Under the pieces are notes generated by a model. It did no database searches and was not told the DNA's origin. It was given only the letters and a program-made list of their open reading frames with translations. 64,000 nt of DNA, taken from Amycolatopsis sp. CA-230715 (lineage in GTDB: Bacteria > Actinomycetota > Actinomycetes > Mycobacteriales > Pseudonocardiaceae). Numbering within the stretch: the stretch's first letter is position 1; each line of letters opens with the position of its first letter. Shown here one piece after another: positions 1-8,656 of the stretch. Position numbers and translations under genes: made by a program. The stretch is taken from assembly GCF_018736145.1 (NCBI RefSeq), contig NZ_CP059997.1:1363501-1427500 (forward strand). Direction: 5' to 3'.

Positions 1-531
1 CACCGGGGTGATCCCGCTGCCGCCGCTGATCAGCACGACGTGCTCCGGCGGTTCGGACGGGAGCACGAAATCGCCTTCGGCCTGCGACAGCACGACGACG
101 AGGCCAGGACGTGCGTGGGTCTTGAGGTAGCTCGACACCATCCCGGCCGGGTTCACCTTCGCGGTGATCTCGATCGTGCCGTCCGCGCGGCCCTCGGCCC
201 CGGCCAGCGAAAAGCACCTGGTGCGCCGGACACCGTCGACCTCGACCGCGACCCGCGCGTACTGGCCCGCCCGCGCGCCGGCCCAGTTCCCGTTGGGGCG
301 CAAGGTGAGCGTGACGCTCCGCTCGGTCAGGTGCACGACATCGACCACCTCCGCGCGCACCTCGTCGACCGACCACAATGGACTGATGAGGCCGAGGTAC
401 CGATCCACTCCGTGTGGTTCGGCCAGCGCCGTGACGAACCGGGAGCCGAGGACACGGCGCAGGCGCCGCCACCCGGCCCGGGCCGCGAGCGGCTTCAGCG
501 CCATGTCGCGCTCCGGACTCCACGATGACAT
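1..531 (-). CDS. Ferredoxin reductase-like flavoprotein, N-terminal part (cut by window edge)
   Basis: The reading frame runs off the left edge, so only the first 177 residues are visible. After a basic start comes the phrase GSRFVTAL, then a ferredoxin-reductase FAD-binding barrel with a flavin-binding RCFSLAG stretch and the ISGGSGITPV turn that begins the NAD(P)-binding half. This layout is known from actinobacterial FAD/2Fe-2S reductases that feed electrons to membrane fatty-acid desaturases. The missing C-terminus should hold the 2Fe-2S ferredoxin domain. The start used is the ATG at 529-531; an in-frame ATG at 502-504 is an equally reasonable start. A desaturase partner beyond the edge is my inference. 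Confidence 0.8.
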   Translation of the reverse strand, partial: MSSWSPERDMALKPLAARAGWRRLRRVLGSRFVTALAEPHGVDRYLGLISPLWSVDEVRAEVVDVVHLTERSVTLTLRPNGNWAGARAGQYARVAVEVDGVRRTRCFSLAGAEGRADGTIEITAKVNPAGMVSSYLKTHARPGLVVVLSQAEGDFVLPSEPPEHVVLISGGSGITPV

Positions 532-984
532 CTGGACATGATCACGCTCACTTGTCGGTAAGGGCACTTGCCCCTCGAAAACCCCCGGAAGGAGGATGAA
601 GCAGGCGGAACGGCACTGTCAACGAAGAATTGGTTTCCGGCGCCCTGGGTGTAGCCGGAATACCAAAATTGTCATTCCACCGCACAGTGCGGGCGTGGCG
701 TTAATCATCCGGGCACAGTCGAGCGGCCACGTACTCCGCTGGAGAACCGTTGCGACGCAGGGAAACCGCCAGCCGAGGGACGACCGCTCCCGGTGGCGAA
801 CTTTGTGTCCCGGCTACGAGAATCCGGCCCGGACTTGTCAGCCGGGTATGAAAGCACCCGGAGAACCACCATCCGTGCTTGACTTCCGCGCGTCCTCCTG
901 CCGAAACTTCCGAGCTTGGGGGAAAGCCGACGAGTCCCGGCACGCCGTTCCCACGGACGGGCGTGGCCGAGAAGGAGGACCGGC
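532..984. promoter_or_regulatory. Divergent intergenic region with an imperfect inverted repeat
   Basis: This 453-base spacer separates the flavoprotein (leftward) from the carboxylase (rightward) and must hold both promoters. An imperfect inverted repeat with arms at 632-641 (GGTTTCCGGC) and 654-664 (GCCGGAATACC) lies in a locally A/T-richer stretch and could be an operator. A Shine-Dalgarno-like GGAAGGAGG directly abuts an ATG at 596 with no spacing, and the frame that follows has no gene-like composition, so I do not call a gene here. Confidence 0.4.
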
Positions 985-2574
985 ATGTTCGACGACCACG
1001 TACCCGACCGGCTCGGCACCGCCGACCGGATCGCCGATCTGGCGGCCCGGCGGCACGAGGCGGTCTCGATCGCGGAGAAGCACGCCGCCGACCGGCAGCA
1101 CGCCAAGGGCAAGCTCACCGCGCGCGAACGGATCGACCTGCTCGTCGACCCCGGCTCCTTCGTCGAACTCGACCAACTCGCGAGGCACCGCTGCGCCGAA
1201 TTCGGGCTGGACGCCGACCGGCCCTACGGCGACGGCGTGGTGACCGGTCACGCCACTGTGGACGGCCGCCAGATCTGCTTGTTCTCCCAGGACTTCAGCG
1301 TGTTCGGCGGCAGCATGGGCGAGGTCTTCGGGGCGAAGGTGCTGAAGGTGATGGACCTGGCGATGACCATCGGCTGCCCGATCATCGGCATCAACGACTC
1401 CGGCGGCGCACGCATCCAGGAGGGTGTCGTCTCCCTCGCCTACTACGCCGAACTCGCCCGCCGCAACGCACACGCCTCCGGGGTCATCCCCCAGCTTTCG
1501 CTGATCATGGGACCGTGCGCGGGCGGCGCGGTGTACACCCCGGCGATCACCGACTTCACCGTGATGGTCGAGGAAACCTCGCACATGTTCGTCACCGGGC
1601 CGCAGGTCGTGCACGCCACGACCGGCGAACGCGTGAGCCCCCAGGACCTCGGTGGCGCGGCGGTCAACACCGCGGTGTCCGGTAACGCGCACCACCGGGC
1701 GATCGACGAGGCCGACGCGATCGACTGGATCCAGACGCTCCTGGGCTACCTGCCTTCGAACAACCTCGACACCCCACCGGAGTTCGACGATCCGACCGAC
1801 TTCGAGCAAACCGCGAGCGACCGCGAACTCGACACCATCGTCCCGGATTCGCCGCAGCAGGCCTACGACATGACCGAGGTGATCGCGCGGATCGTCGACG
1901 ACGGCGAGTTCACCGAGATCCACAACGGTTTCGCGCCCAACATGATCTGCGCGTTCGGCCGGGTGCGGGGCCGTTCGGTCGGCATCGTCGCCAACCAGCC
2001 CCGGTACCACGCGGGCGTGATCGACATCGACGCCTCCGAGAAGTCGGCGCGGTTCGTCCGCTTCTGCGACGCCTTCAACGTTCCGCTGCTGACCCTCGCC
2101 GACGTGCCGGGGTACCTGCCCGGTGTCGAGCAGGAACGCGCCGGGATCATCCGCCGTGGCGCGAAACTCGCCTACGCCTACGCCGAGGCCACCGTTCCGC
2201 AGGTGACCGTCGTGACCAGGAAGGCATACGGCGGCGGCTACGCCGTGATGGGCTCCAAGCACCTCGGTGCCGACGTCAACCTCGCCTGGCCCACCGCGGA
2301 GATCGCGGTCATGGGCGCGGAAGGCGCGATCAGGGTGCTCCACCGGCGTGAACTCTCCACTGTGGACGATGCCGAACGCGCGCTGGCGGAACGGCGACTT
2401 GCCGAGCAGTACCGCGAACACCACGCCAGCGTGTACGCCGCGGCGGAACGCGGATACGTCGACGCGGTGATCACCCCGGCGGAAACCCGGCTCCGGGTGG
2501 GCGAAGCGTTCTACGCCCTGCGGAACAAGCGGCAAACCCTGCCCGCCAGGAAGCACGGGAACATCCCGCTCTAA
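985..2574 (+). CDS. Acyl-CoA carboxylase beta (carboxyltransferase) subunit
   Basis: This 529-residue protein has the full length of the AccD/PccB carboxyltransferase family. It transfers CO2 from carboxybiotin to an acyl-CoA, forming malonyl-, methylmalonyl- or longer carboxyacyl-CoA. Family landmarks are NDSGGARIQEGV, GPCAGGAVYTPAITDF and, near residue 417, GGGYAVMGSK. In Streptomyces PccB/AccB a residue in that last motif (Asp or Ile at 422) sets substrate choice; here the matching position is Ala420, so propionyl-CoA should not be assumed. The start follows a GAAGGAGG ribosome site at 971-978. No biotin-carrying alpha subunit is adjacent. The stop overlaps the end of the convergent TetR gene by four bases. 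Confidence 0.93.
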   Translation: MFDDHVPDRLGTADRIADLAARRHEAVSIAEKHAADRQHAKGKLTARERIDLLVDPGSFVELDQLARHRCAEFGLDADRPYGDGVVTGHATVDGRQICLFSQDFSVFGGSMGEVFGAKVLKVMDLAMTIGCPIIGINDSGGARIQEGVVSLAYYAELARRNAHASGVIPQLSLIMGPCAGGAVYTPAITDFTVMVEETSHMFVTGPQVVHATTGERVSPQDLGGAAVNTAVSGNAHHRAIDEADAIDWIQTLLGYLPSNNLDTPPEFDDPTDFEQTASDRELDTIVPDSPQQAYDMTEVIARIVDDGEFTEIHNGFAPNMICAFGRVRGRSVGIVANQPRYHAGVIDIDASEKSARFVRFCDAFNVPLLTLADVPGYLPGVEQERAGIIRRGAKLAYAYAEATVPQVTVVTRKAYGGGYAVMGSKHLGADVNLAWPTAEIAVMGAEGAIRVLHRRELSTVDDAERALAERRLAEQYREHHASVYAAAERGYVDAVITPAETRLRVGEAFYALRNKRQTLPARKHGNIPL

Positions 2575-3200
2575 GCGGTGCTCAGGCGGCGGGTGATGAG
2601 GAACTCGGCGAACTCGGCGATCAGGCCCAGCCTGCGCTCCTCCGTGGCCGGATCGGGTGCGATCTCGCGGCGGATCGCCTCCCCGTCGAAGGTGAGCACC
2701 AGCGTGATGACCAGCATGTCGAGATCCTCGTCGGGAAAGATGTCGACACCGGGTACCAGCCGCGAAGTTTCCACGATCTGCGCGGAGAACTGGCGGCAGG
2801 TGCCGGTCAGCCGGGTGCGCAGGTCCGCGTCCGTGCGCGCGGCCACCATGAGTTCGAACCAGACCGCGTTTTCCCTGGCGCGGTGGCGGGCGCGCATCGC
2901 CCGGATCGCTTCGGTGACCGTGGGTTCGCACAGTTCGGCGAACTGCTTGCGGACCTCGGCGATATGCCGCCTGCCGACCTCGGCCGCCGTGGCGACCATC
3001 AGGTCCAGCCGGGAACCGAAGTGCCGGAACAATCCGCCACGGGACACACCGGAGCGTTCGCAGATCACCCCGAGCGAAGTGTTCGCGTATCCCATTTCGG
3101 CGATGGCGTCGATCGTCGCGTCGATCAGCCGGTTGATCGTCGTTTCGCGACGCTCCTGCTGAGTGCGTCGTCGCGGCGCGGTCGCGGGGTGGTCCACCAT
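2571..3200 (-). CDS. TetR-family transcriptional regulator
   Basis: The 209-residue protein has an N-terminal helix-turn-helix (about residues 20-65) with the TetR signature SGVSRGGLFRHFGSR. A ligand-binding helical domain follows that matches no substrate class I recognise. It converges on the carboxylase gene and diverges from the secreted lipase across a 255-base spacer holding a dyad-rich operator-like sequence. The simplest reading is self-regulation and control of the lipase; control of the carboxylase is less certain. The fragment LITRRL before the C-terminus is typical of TetR proteins. Confidence 0.9.
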   Translation of the reverse strand: MVDHPATAPRRRTQQERRETTINRLIDATIDAIAEMGYANTSLGVICERSGVSRGGLFRHFGSRLDLMVATAAEVGRRHIAEVRKQFAELCEPTVTEAIRAMRARHRARENAVWFELMVAARTDADLRTRLTGTCRQFSAQIVETSRLVPGVDIFPDEDLDMLVITLVLTFDGEAIRREIAPDPATEERRLGLIAEFAEFLITRRLSTA

Positions 3201-3279
3201 GCGTCAAGGCTACGGGAGCTTCGACGCCGCGATCCTGGATGTGGTGGTCGCCATTCTGATAGTTCAGGACCCGCCCGTT

Positions 3280-3327
3280 CGTTACCGCTTGACAATTTAG
3301 CGACTGGTCGGTCGTTATCTCTTGACG
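3280..3327. promoter_or_regulatory. Putative promoter and TetR operator upstream of the lipase
   Basis: A TTGACA -35-like box (3289-3294) is followed by GACTGGTCGGTC, close to the ACCGACCAGTC-type half sites common in TetR operators. The phrase CGTTACCGCTTGACA recurs as CGTTATCTCTTGACG about 33 bases downstream, forming a direct repeat with two -35-like elements. The site lies between the divergent TetR and lipase starts, so it could serve both. Confidence 0.4.
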
Positions 3328-3455
3328 GTGCGAGATCAGTTCGATTCCATCGTGGACATGGTGCGGGACAAAATCCCCACATTCGCTGCGATAAACACCC
3401 GCAGCCAGGCACCTGGTCCGTCGATCTCACGTTACGACTCAATGTGGAGTGCCGT

Positions 3456-4700
3456 ATGTCCAACTCAGTTCGCCGTGGCCTCATCGCCACCATGACCGCG
3501 GCCATGGTCGCGGCCACCGCGATGGCGACCATGGCGGTGGCCGCCCCGTCGGCCAGTGCCGACGCGTCCTCGATCTACACCCCGCCTTCCCCGCTCCCGG
3601 CGGGCGAGAACGGCGACGTGCTCAAATCCGAACCCTCGAACTACAACGGCGCCAAGGCGACCCGGATGCTGTACCTGTCCCGGGACAACAAGGACAAGCA
3701 GGTCGCCGTCAGCGGCTCCGTTTTCGTGCCCAACACCCCGTGGAACGGGCCTGGCGAGCGGCCGATCGTGGCTTACGCGCCGTTCACCTTCGGCATGGCC
3801 GCGAAGTGCGCGCCGTCGAAGACCCTCGCGGGCGAGGGCGGTGACCTCGTCTCCGGTTTCCAGGGCAACTTCGTCAACGCGCTGCTGGGCGCCGGGTTCG
3901 CGGTGGCGCAGACCGACTACATCGGACCGTGGGTCGAGGGCGGTGGCGAGCACCCGTACGTGATGCGGCTGTCCGAGGCGCACACCGTGCTCGACGCGGT
4001 CCGCGCGGCCAAGCGGCTGCCCGACACCGGCCTGGCCAAGAACGGCCCGGTCGGCATCGCCGGGTACTCGGAGGGCGGCAGCGCGGCAGCGTCCGCGGCT
4101 GAGCTCGCCGCCACCTACGCACCCGACCTGGACGTCAAGGGCGTCTACGCCGGTGCCCCGCCCGCCGACAAGGCCGCGCTGGCCAAGTCGCTCGACGGCG
4201 GCATGTACGTCGGATTCCTTGGTTACGCGCTGATCGGCATCAACCAGGCCTACCCCGAGGCCAGGCTGATGGACCTGGCCAACCCGGCCGGTGCCGACCT
4301 GTTCCTGAAGGCACGGCAGACCTGCACGCTCGACTCGGTCTTCCAGTTCATGTTCAAGCAGACGAGCACGCTGACCAAGGACGGGCGGCCGGTGGCCGAG
4401 TACCTGAACCAGCCCCCGTTCGACAAGATCGTCGCGGAGAACCGGATCGGCAACCTCAAGCCGGCCATGCCGACCATGGTCGAGCAGAGCCCGTTCGACG
4501 ACGTGATCCCGGTCGCCACGGGTAAGCAGATGGCCAAGGACTGGTGCGGCAAGGGCGCCAACGTCCAGTGGAAGGACCTGGCAGGTGCCCCGGTCTTCGC
4601 GCACGCGCTCGGCATGCTGACCGCCCCCAACGACGCCACCGCGTGGCTGCAGAGCGCGTTCAAAGGACAGGCCGGAAACGGGAACTGCGGCCAGTTCTGA
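3456..4700 (+). CDS. Secreted lipase (LIP family, alpha/beta hydrolase)
   Basis: The 414-residue precursor starts with a Sec-type signal peptide: basic start, a long Ala/Met/Val core and an ASA-like cleavage site near residues 33-36. The mature part is an alpha/beta hydrolase of the secretory lipase (LIP) type. The nucleophile is Ser205 in GYSEGG; the likely acid is Asp348 or Asp349 in PFDDVIP, and the likely base is His383 in FAHALG. It should hydrolyse extracellular acylglycerols or related esters. A TGGAG ribosome site precedes the ATG, and a strong hairpin follows the stop. Placement opposite a TetR gene suggests inducible expression. Confidence 0.9.
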   Translation: MSNSVRRGLIATMTAAMVAATAMATMAVAAPSASADASSIYTPPSPLPAGENGDVLKSEPSNYNGAKATRMLYLSRDNKDKQVAVSGSVFVPNTPWNGPGERPIVAYAPFTFGMAAKCAPSKTLAGEGGDLVSGFQGNFVNALLGAGFAVAQTDYIGPWVEGGGEHPYVMRLSEAHTVLDAVRAAKRLPDTGLAKNGPVGIAGYSEGGSAAASAAELAATYAPDLDVKGVYAGAPPADKAALAKSLDGGMYVGFLGYALIGINQAYPEARLMDLANPAGADLFLKARQTCTLDSVFQFMFKQTSTLTKDGRPVAEYLNQPPFDKIVAENRIGNLKPAMPTMVEQSPFDDVIPVATGKQMAKDWCGKGANVQWKDLAGAPVFAHALGMLTAPNDATAWLQSAFKGQAGNGNCGQF

Positions 4701-4715
4701 TCGGACCGCCATGAC

Positions 4716-4758
4716 GTGGAGGGTCCTTCCTGTGACGGCGTCGGGAAGGGCCCTCCAC
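4716..4758 (+). terminator. Strong hairpin terminator after the lipase
   Basis: Arms 4716-4730 and 4744-4758 pair over 15 bases with one G-T wobble around a 13-base loop (arms GTGGAGGGTCCTTCC and GGAAGGGCCCTCCAC). There is no clear T-tract, as is common in actinobacteria. It starts 15 bases after the lipase stop. Confidence 0.8.
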
Positions 4759-5006
4759 AGCGGACGTTCCGCCGCACCGGCGTGAACCGGAACCGTCCAC
4801 TGTGTACCGCGATGCGAGGCACCCGGAAGAGTCCGCCGGGGCCAGGCAACCGCTCCGGCTACGTATGCCCGCTCCTCCCCGTTCCCGCGATCTCCGTAGC
4901 CACCTACGTAGTAATCCGGATGCTCCGTTCGCCGGAGCCGAGGACCCTGGTAGCGGACAACACCCTCGGGTCCTGCCGAGGTCGGTTCAGCACAACGAGG
5001 TGCGAC
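4759..5006 (+). promoter_or_regulatory. Leader region with the TACGTATGCCCG element
   Basis: This stretch between the lipase terminator and the next small gene contains TACGTATGCCCG at 4860-4871. The same 12-mer occurs exactly upstream of the LuxR-type regulator (10511-10522) and with one change upstream of the trypsin-like protease (15191-15202, opposite strand). A second TACGTAG-containing stretch lies near 4909. I see no protein-coding gene here. Confidence 0.35.
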
Positions 5007-5276
5007 ATGAACGATCAGGAACTCACCGCGCTGCGCCGCACGGCCGCGAACGAGGTGCTCTTCCACCGCGGCACCTGGGGCGGCCCAGCGGGATATCGCT
5101 GGCGCGGACAGGACGGGCTCGAAGCCGGTGTGGTGCCGCAGTGGACGGTCGAGGCCCTCGACGGGCTGGCGGCCCGCGGCCTGATCGCGACCGAACACCG
5201 GCTCGGCCCGCTCGACGTCGGCGTCACCGTCACCACGACCGGCCTGGACGCGCTCGGCTGCGTTCCGGAACGGTGA
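5007..5276 (+). CDS. Small protein of unknown function
   Basis: An 89-residue protein starts at an ATG with a modest CGAGG ribosome site. I do not recognise it. The C-terminal half (QWTVEALDGLAARGLIATE followed by a beta-like VGVTVTTTGLDAL) could form a small winged-helix fold, so DNA binding is possible but unproven. It has neither a signal peptide nor a membrane segment. It lies between the lipase terminator and the MarR gene, and its upstream region carries the TACGTATGCCCG element shared with two other genes in the window. Confidence 0.6.
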   Translation: MNDQELTALRRTAANEVLFHRGTWGGPAGYRWRGQDGLEAGVVPQWTVEALDGLAARGLIATEHRLGPLDVGVTVTTTGLDALGCVPER

Positions 5277-5380
5277 CCGCGAGCCTTCCCGCTCCCACCA
5301 CCCGCGTCTCCGACGCCCGCCCGGACAGTCAACTCGCCGCGACTCCCGGCACGCGCCGCGGATGGGGCACACTGTCTGGT

Positions 5381-5872
5381 ATGCCTCGCACTTCCACCGT
5401 CGGCACCGCCGCGGATGTCGACGCGGTCACCGACGCGGTGCTGACCGCGTCGCGCCTTCTGGTCGCGGTGTCGGCACGGTCGATTTCCGCGTCCGGGGAC
5501 GTGGTGTCGCTGCCGCAGTTCCGGCTGCTGGTCGTCCTGCACACCCGCGGGCCGCTCAAGCACGCGATGCTGGCCGAGTATCTCGGTGTGAACCCGTCGA
5601 CGGCGACCAGGATGGTGGACCGGCTCATCGCGGTGGGGATGGTCCATCGCCGGCACAATCCCGCGTCACGCCGGGAGATCGTGCTCGACCTGACCGCCGA
5701 GGGCACTCGCCTGGTCCGTCAGGTCACCGCGCGGCGGCGCAAGGAGATCGCGAAGATCGTCGCGAAGATGCCGGAGAACGCGCGCGGCGGTCTCGTCGAA
5801 GTACTGGCCGCGTTCGCCGAGGCGGGCGGGGAGCCGTCGGCGGGCACCACGCTCGACGCCATCTGGTCCTGA
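5381..5872 (+). CDS. MarR-family transcriptional regulator
   Basis: The 163-residue protein has a typical winged helix: LPQFRLLVVLHTRGPLKHAM, a recognition region VNPSTATRMVDRLI and a wing with RRHNPASRREIVLDLT. This is the usual length for MarR proteins, which bind as dimers to short dyads. The ATG at 5381 is chosen because the conserved fold begins soon after; no clear ribosome site precedes it, so translation may be weak or leaderless. A dyad typical of MarR sites lies just downstream, before the two-component genes, and may be a target. Confidence 0.88.
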   Translation: MPRTSTVGTAADVDAVTDAVLTASRLLVAVSARSISASGDVVSLPQFRLLVVLHTRGPLKHAMLAEYLGVNPSTATRMVDRLIAVGMVHRRHNPASRREIVLDLTAEGTRLVRQVTARRRKEIAKIVAKMPENARGGLVEVLAAFAEAGGEPSAGTTLDAIWS

Positions 5873-5930
5873 CCGGGAACCACCTGGCACCGGCGGCCCG
5901 GTCGGTGAAGGGCGCGACGGGACACCTGTT

Positions 5931-5966
5931 GTATCGGTGAACTCTTGCACTATGCACGAGTGATAC
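5931..5966. promoter_or_regulatory. Nested dyad, possible MarR operator before the two-component operon
   Basis: An inner inverted repeat, CTCTTGCA (5942-5949) and TGCACGAG (5953-5960), matches at seven of eight positions around a three-base centre. It sits inside outer arms GTATC (5931-5935) and GATAC (5962-5966). The layout resembles MarR-type TTGCA/TGCAA operators. It lies 84 bases before the response regulator start. Confidence 0.45.
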
Positions 5967-6049
5967 GGTGCCCGGTGGTGTGCCGGGAAGTCTGGTCGGC
6001 GAGTCATCGGCGACGGTCCGCTTCCAGGCGGGGAAGGGTAGCGACTCGG

Positions 6050-6745
6050 ATGCGGACACGCCTGCTGCTCGTCGAGGACGACGAACTGATCAGCCAGGCT
6101 CTCGGGATGGCCTTGCGCGACGAGGACTTCGACGTGGTCGAGGTTCCCTCCGGCGAACGGGCGCTGGAGGTCCTCACCGACACGCCGGTGGACGTGGTGC
6201 TGCTCGACCTGATGCTGCCGGGGATCGACGGGCTCGAAGTCTGCCGCCGCCTGCGGACCGACGGCACCCTGCCGATCATCGTGATCACCGCGAGGACAGC
6301 CAGCGACGACATCATCGCCGGGCTCGAAGCCGGTGCCGACGACTACGTCACGAAACCGCTCGTCGCGGCCGAACTCACCGCCAGGATCAGGGCACTGCTG
6401 CGCCGAAGCGGGCCGACGAGGCGCCCGGTCACCGCGGTGGCCGGGCTCGAACTGCGCCCCGACGAGGAAACGCTGTTCCGCGACGGCACCGAGATTCACC
6501 TGACCAGGACCGAATTCCGCCTGCTCGCCGAACTGGCCGCGAACGCGGACACCGTGGTCACCAGGGAGCAGTTGCTGCGACGGGTGTGGGAGCACGAGTA
6601 CTTCGGCGACACGCGTCTGCTCGACGTGCACATCCGGCGGCTGCGCCGCAAGATCGAACCGGCCCCCGACACACCGTCGATCATCCTGACCGTCAGGGGA
6701 ATCGGCTACAAGATGGCCGCTCAACCATCCACTGTGGACAACTGA
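6050..6745 (+). CDS. OmpR-family response regulator (CseB-like)
   Basis: The 231-residue protein has a receiver domain with the acidic pocket EDD near residues 9-11, phospho-acceptor Asp53 in LLDLMLPG and the switch Lys in YVTKPL. A C-terminal winged helix with RVWEHEYFGDTRLLDVHIRRLRR features follows. It resembles Streptomyces CseB, which answers cell-envelope stress, but no sigE gene is adjacent. A GGGAAGGG ribosome site precedes the ATG. The kinase gene starts one base after this stop, so the pair is co-transcribed. Confidence 0.9.
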   Translation: MRTRLLLVEDDELISQALGMALRDEDFDVVEVPSGERALEVLTDTPVDVVLLDLMLPGIDGLEVCRRLRTDGTLPIIVITARTASDDIIAGLEAGADDYVTKPLVAAELTARIRALLRRSGPTRRPVTAVAGLELRPDEETLFRDGTEIHLTRTEFRLLAELAANADTVVTREQLLRRVWEHEYFGDTRLLDVHIRRLRRKIEPAPDTPSIILTVRGIGYKMAAQPSTVDN

Positions 6746-6746
6746 G

Positions 6747-8159
6747 GTGCGGCTGTCCCGGTTGCCGCTGCGCTCCAGGGTCTCCGCCGCGTTCGGGCTC
6801 GGCCTCGCGCTGATGGCCAGCGCGCTCGCGGTGGCGACCTGGCACCTGGCCACCGGCTATATGCTCGGCCAGCGCGAGCAGAGCGCGACCAGGCAGGCCG
6901 AGACGAACGTGCGGCTGGTGGGCAACGCCATCGCCGCGCACTCGGGCGCGCTCGACGAGCTGCTGACCGGGCTCACCACCGGCCCGGACTCGACGATCCT
7001 GCTGTCCAGGCCGGACGGCTGGCTCAGCAGCGGCCGCCCCGTCGACACCACCGCGATCCCGCGTCCGCTCGTCGACACCGCCCGCGCCGGGTCCTCGGCC
7101 CGTCAGCGCCTCACGGTCAGCGGGATCCCGGTGCTCGCCGTCGCGATGCGCGTAGGCGAAGGGCAAGGTGTCTACGTCGAACTGTATCCGCTGCTGGAGC
7201 TGGAGCGGACCTTCCGCTACCTCAAGATCGTCCTGGTGTCCGGCACCGCGGCCGCCGCGGTGTTCGGCGTCGCGCTCGGGGCGTGGGCGGGTAAACGCGC
7301 GCTGCGGCCGTTGACCACGCTCACCGCCGCGGCGTCCAAAGTGGCCGGTGGCGATCTCTCCGCGCGCCTGCCGGAACAGGCCGACCCCGATCTCGCCCCG
7401 CTGGCCGCGAGCTTCAACACCACCGCCGAAGCGCTGGAACAGCGGGTGCGGCGCGACATCCGGTTCGCCGCCGACGTGAGCCACGAGCTGCGCTCACCGC
7501 TGACCACCATGGTCAACGTGGCGCAGATACTCGCCCGCCGCGAGGAAAGCCTTCCCGAGCCCGCCCGGCAGGCGCTGCGCCTGCTGCTCGCCGAACTCGA
7601 CCGGTTCCAGCACATGGTGGTCGACCTGCTGGAGATCTCCAGTTCCGAGGGCAACGGCGAGCAGAACCGGGACGTGGTCGACCTCGCCGAGGTGATACGG
7701 ACCGTCGCCGAGCGCGGCCGGCGCGACCCGGTCCCGGTCGCTGCCGAACCGGCACCCGTGCTCGTCTTCGGCGACAGCAGGCGCCTGGACCGGATCGTGG
7801 CGAACCTGCTGGACAACGCCGACCGCTACGGTGGCGGCGCTGTCCGAACAGGACTGTCCACTCACGACGGCAACGCGGTGATCGAAGTCGACGACAACGG
7901 TCCCGGTGTCCCCGAACCGCTGCGGGAACGGATCTTCGAGCGCTTCGCCCGCGGCGCTCACTCCGGGCGCCGCAGCGCGGACACCGGCGCCGGACTCGGC
8001 CTGGCGATCGTGGCCGAACACGTCCGGTGGCACGGCGGTGAGGTACGGGTGACCGACCGGCCAGACGGCGGCGCGCGTTTCGTGGTCACGATCCCGCTGG
8101 CGGCCACCCCGGGATCGTCAGCCAGTCTTCAGGTCGAGCCGCGCCGGGACGGCGGATAA
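6747..8159 (+). CDS. Membrane sensor histidine kinase (CseC-like)
   Basis: The 470-residue protein has a first membrane helix near residues 13-32, an extracellular sensor of about 120 residues, and a second helix near 156-178. A HAMP linker, the His box FAADVSHELRSPL (His246) and an ATPase domain with N (NLLDNADRYG), G1 (DDNGPGVP) and G2 (GAGLGLAI) boxes follow. It should phosphorylate the regulator encoded just before it. It starts at GTG directly after the regulator stop. The signal is unknown; resemblance to CseC suggests cell-wall stress. Confidence 0.9.
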   Translation: MRLSRLPLRSRVSAAFGLGLALMASALAVATWHLATGYMLGQREQSATRQAETNVRLVGNAIAAHSGALDELLTGLTTGPDSTILLSRPDGWLSSGRPVDTTAIPRPLVDTARAGSSARQRLTVSGIPVLAVAMRVGEGQGVYVELYPLLELERTFRYLKIVLVSGTAAAAVFGVALGAWAGKRALRPLTTLTAAASKVAGGDLSARLPEQADPDLAPLAASFNTTAEALEQRVRRDIRFAADVSHELRSPLTTMVNVAQILARREESLPEPARQALRLLLAELDRFQHMVVDLLEISSSEGNGEQNRDVVDLAEVIRTVAERGRRDPVPVAAEPAPVLVFGDSRRLDRIVANLLDNADRYGGGAVRTGLSTHDGNAVIEVDDNGPGVPEPLRERIFERFARGAHSGRRSADTGAGLGLAIVAEHVRWHGGEVRVTDRPDGGARFVVTIPLAATPGSSASLQVEPRRDGG

Positions 8160-8195
8160 TGGGCTGTGCGGCCGAAACCGAACACGGGGAGCGAC

Positions 8196-8411
8196 ATGAC
8201 ACCGGACAGCCAAGCACAGCGCGAGGTCGTCGACCAGGTCACCATCACGCTGACCCGGGAATTCGGCGGCAGGCTCTCCGAGGGCTGGGTCCGTGACATC
8301 GTCCGCGGCGCACGACACGACCTCGACGGCCAAATCGTGCCCGAAGCGCTCGGCGAAATGCTGCACCGCCTCGCCAGCCACCGGCTCACCCGCGTCCTGC
8401 ACGTCGGCTGA
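8196..8411 (+). CDS. Small three-helix-bundle-type protein
   Basis: A 71-residue, probably all-helical protein. Its pattern VxxxLTREFGGRLSEGWVRDIV, then a VPEALGEMLHRLASHRL end, resembles the small three-helix-bundle dimerisation proteins widespread in actinobacteria, whose function is unknown. The ATG at 8196 is preferred over a GTG at 8166 because an ACGGGGA ribosome site sits six bases before it. It follows the histidine kinase by 36 bases on the same strand. Confidence 0.65.
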   Translation: MTPDSQAQREVVDQVTITLTREFGGRLSEGWVRDIVRGARHDLDGQIVPEALGEMLHRLASHRLTRVLHVG

Positions 8412-8437
8412 CCTCTTCGGCGATCCACGACGCGGCC

Positions 8438-8656
8438 TCACCCCCGCGGGCGCACCGCCCGGCGCCGCACCGGCGGCGGCTCCGGCCGGTTCACCCAGGA
8501 ATCGAACACCAGGAGCAGCCCGGCGAGCACCACGCAGATCGCGCACACGACCCGGGACTCCGCCACCGCGAACAACCCCGCCGCGAACAACAACGGCACC
8601 ACCGCGGCGAAGCAGAACGGATCGACCCGCCCGAAGTACCGCCTGCGCCGTGCCAT
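8438..8656 (-). CDS. Small two-helix membrane protein
   Basis: A 72-residue protein starting MARRRRYFGRVDPF, with two hydrophobic helices (about residues 13-31 and 36-53) and a basic, proline-rich tail. I do not recognise a family. The basic start implies a cytoplasmic N-terminus. It converges with the preceding three-helix protein across 26 bases. Confidence 0.6.
   Translation of the reverse strand: MARRRRYFGRVDPFCFAAVVPLLFAAGLFAVAESRVVCAICVVLAGLLLVFDSWVNRPEPPPVRRRAVRPRG

Noticed and set aside
596..1243. Open frame starting right after GGAAGGAGG at 587-595
   Set aside because: The ribosome site touches the ATG with no spacing, the protein is Arg/Ser/Pro/Thr-rich without domain features, and it overlaps the carboxylase gene.
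3465..5372. 635-codon leftward open frame over the lipase
   Set aside because: It is the antisense shadow of the lipase and the small gene after it; it has no ribosome site or recognisable motif.
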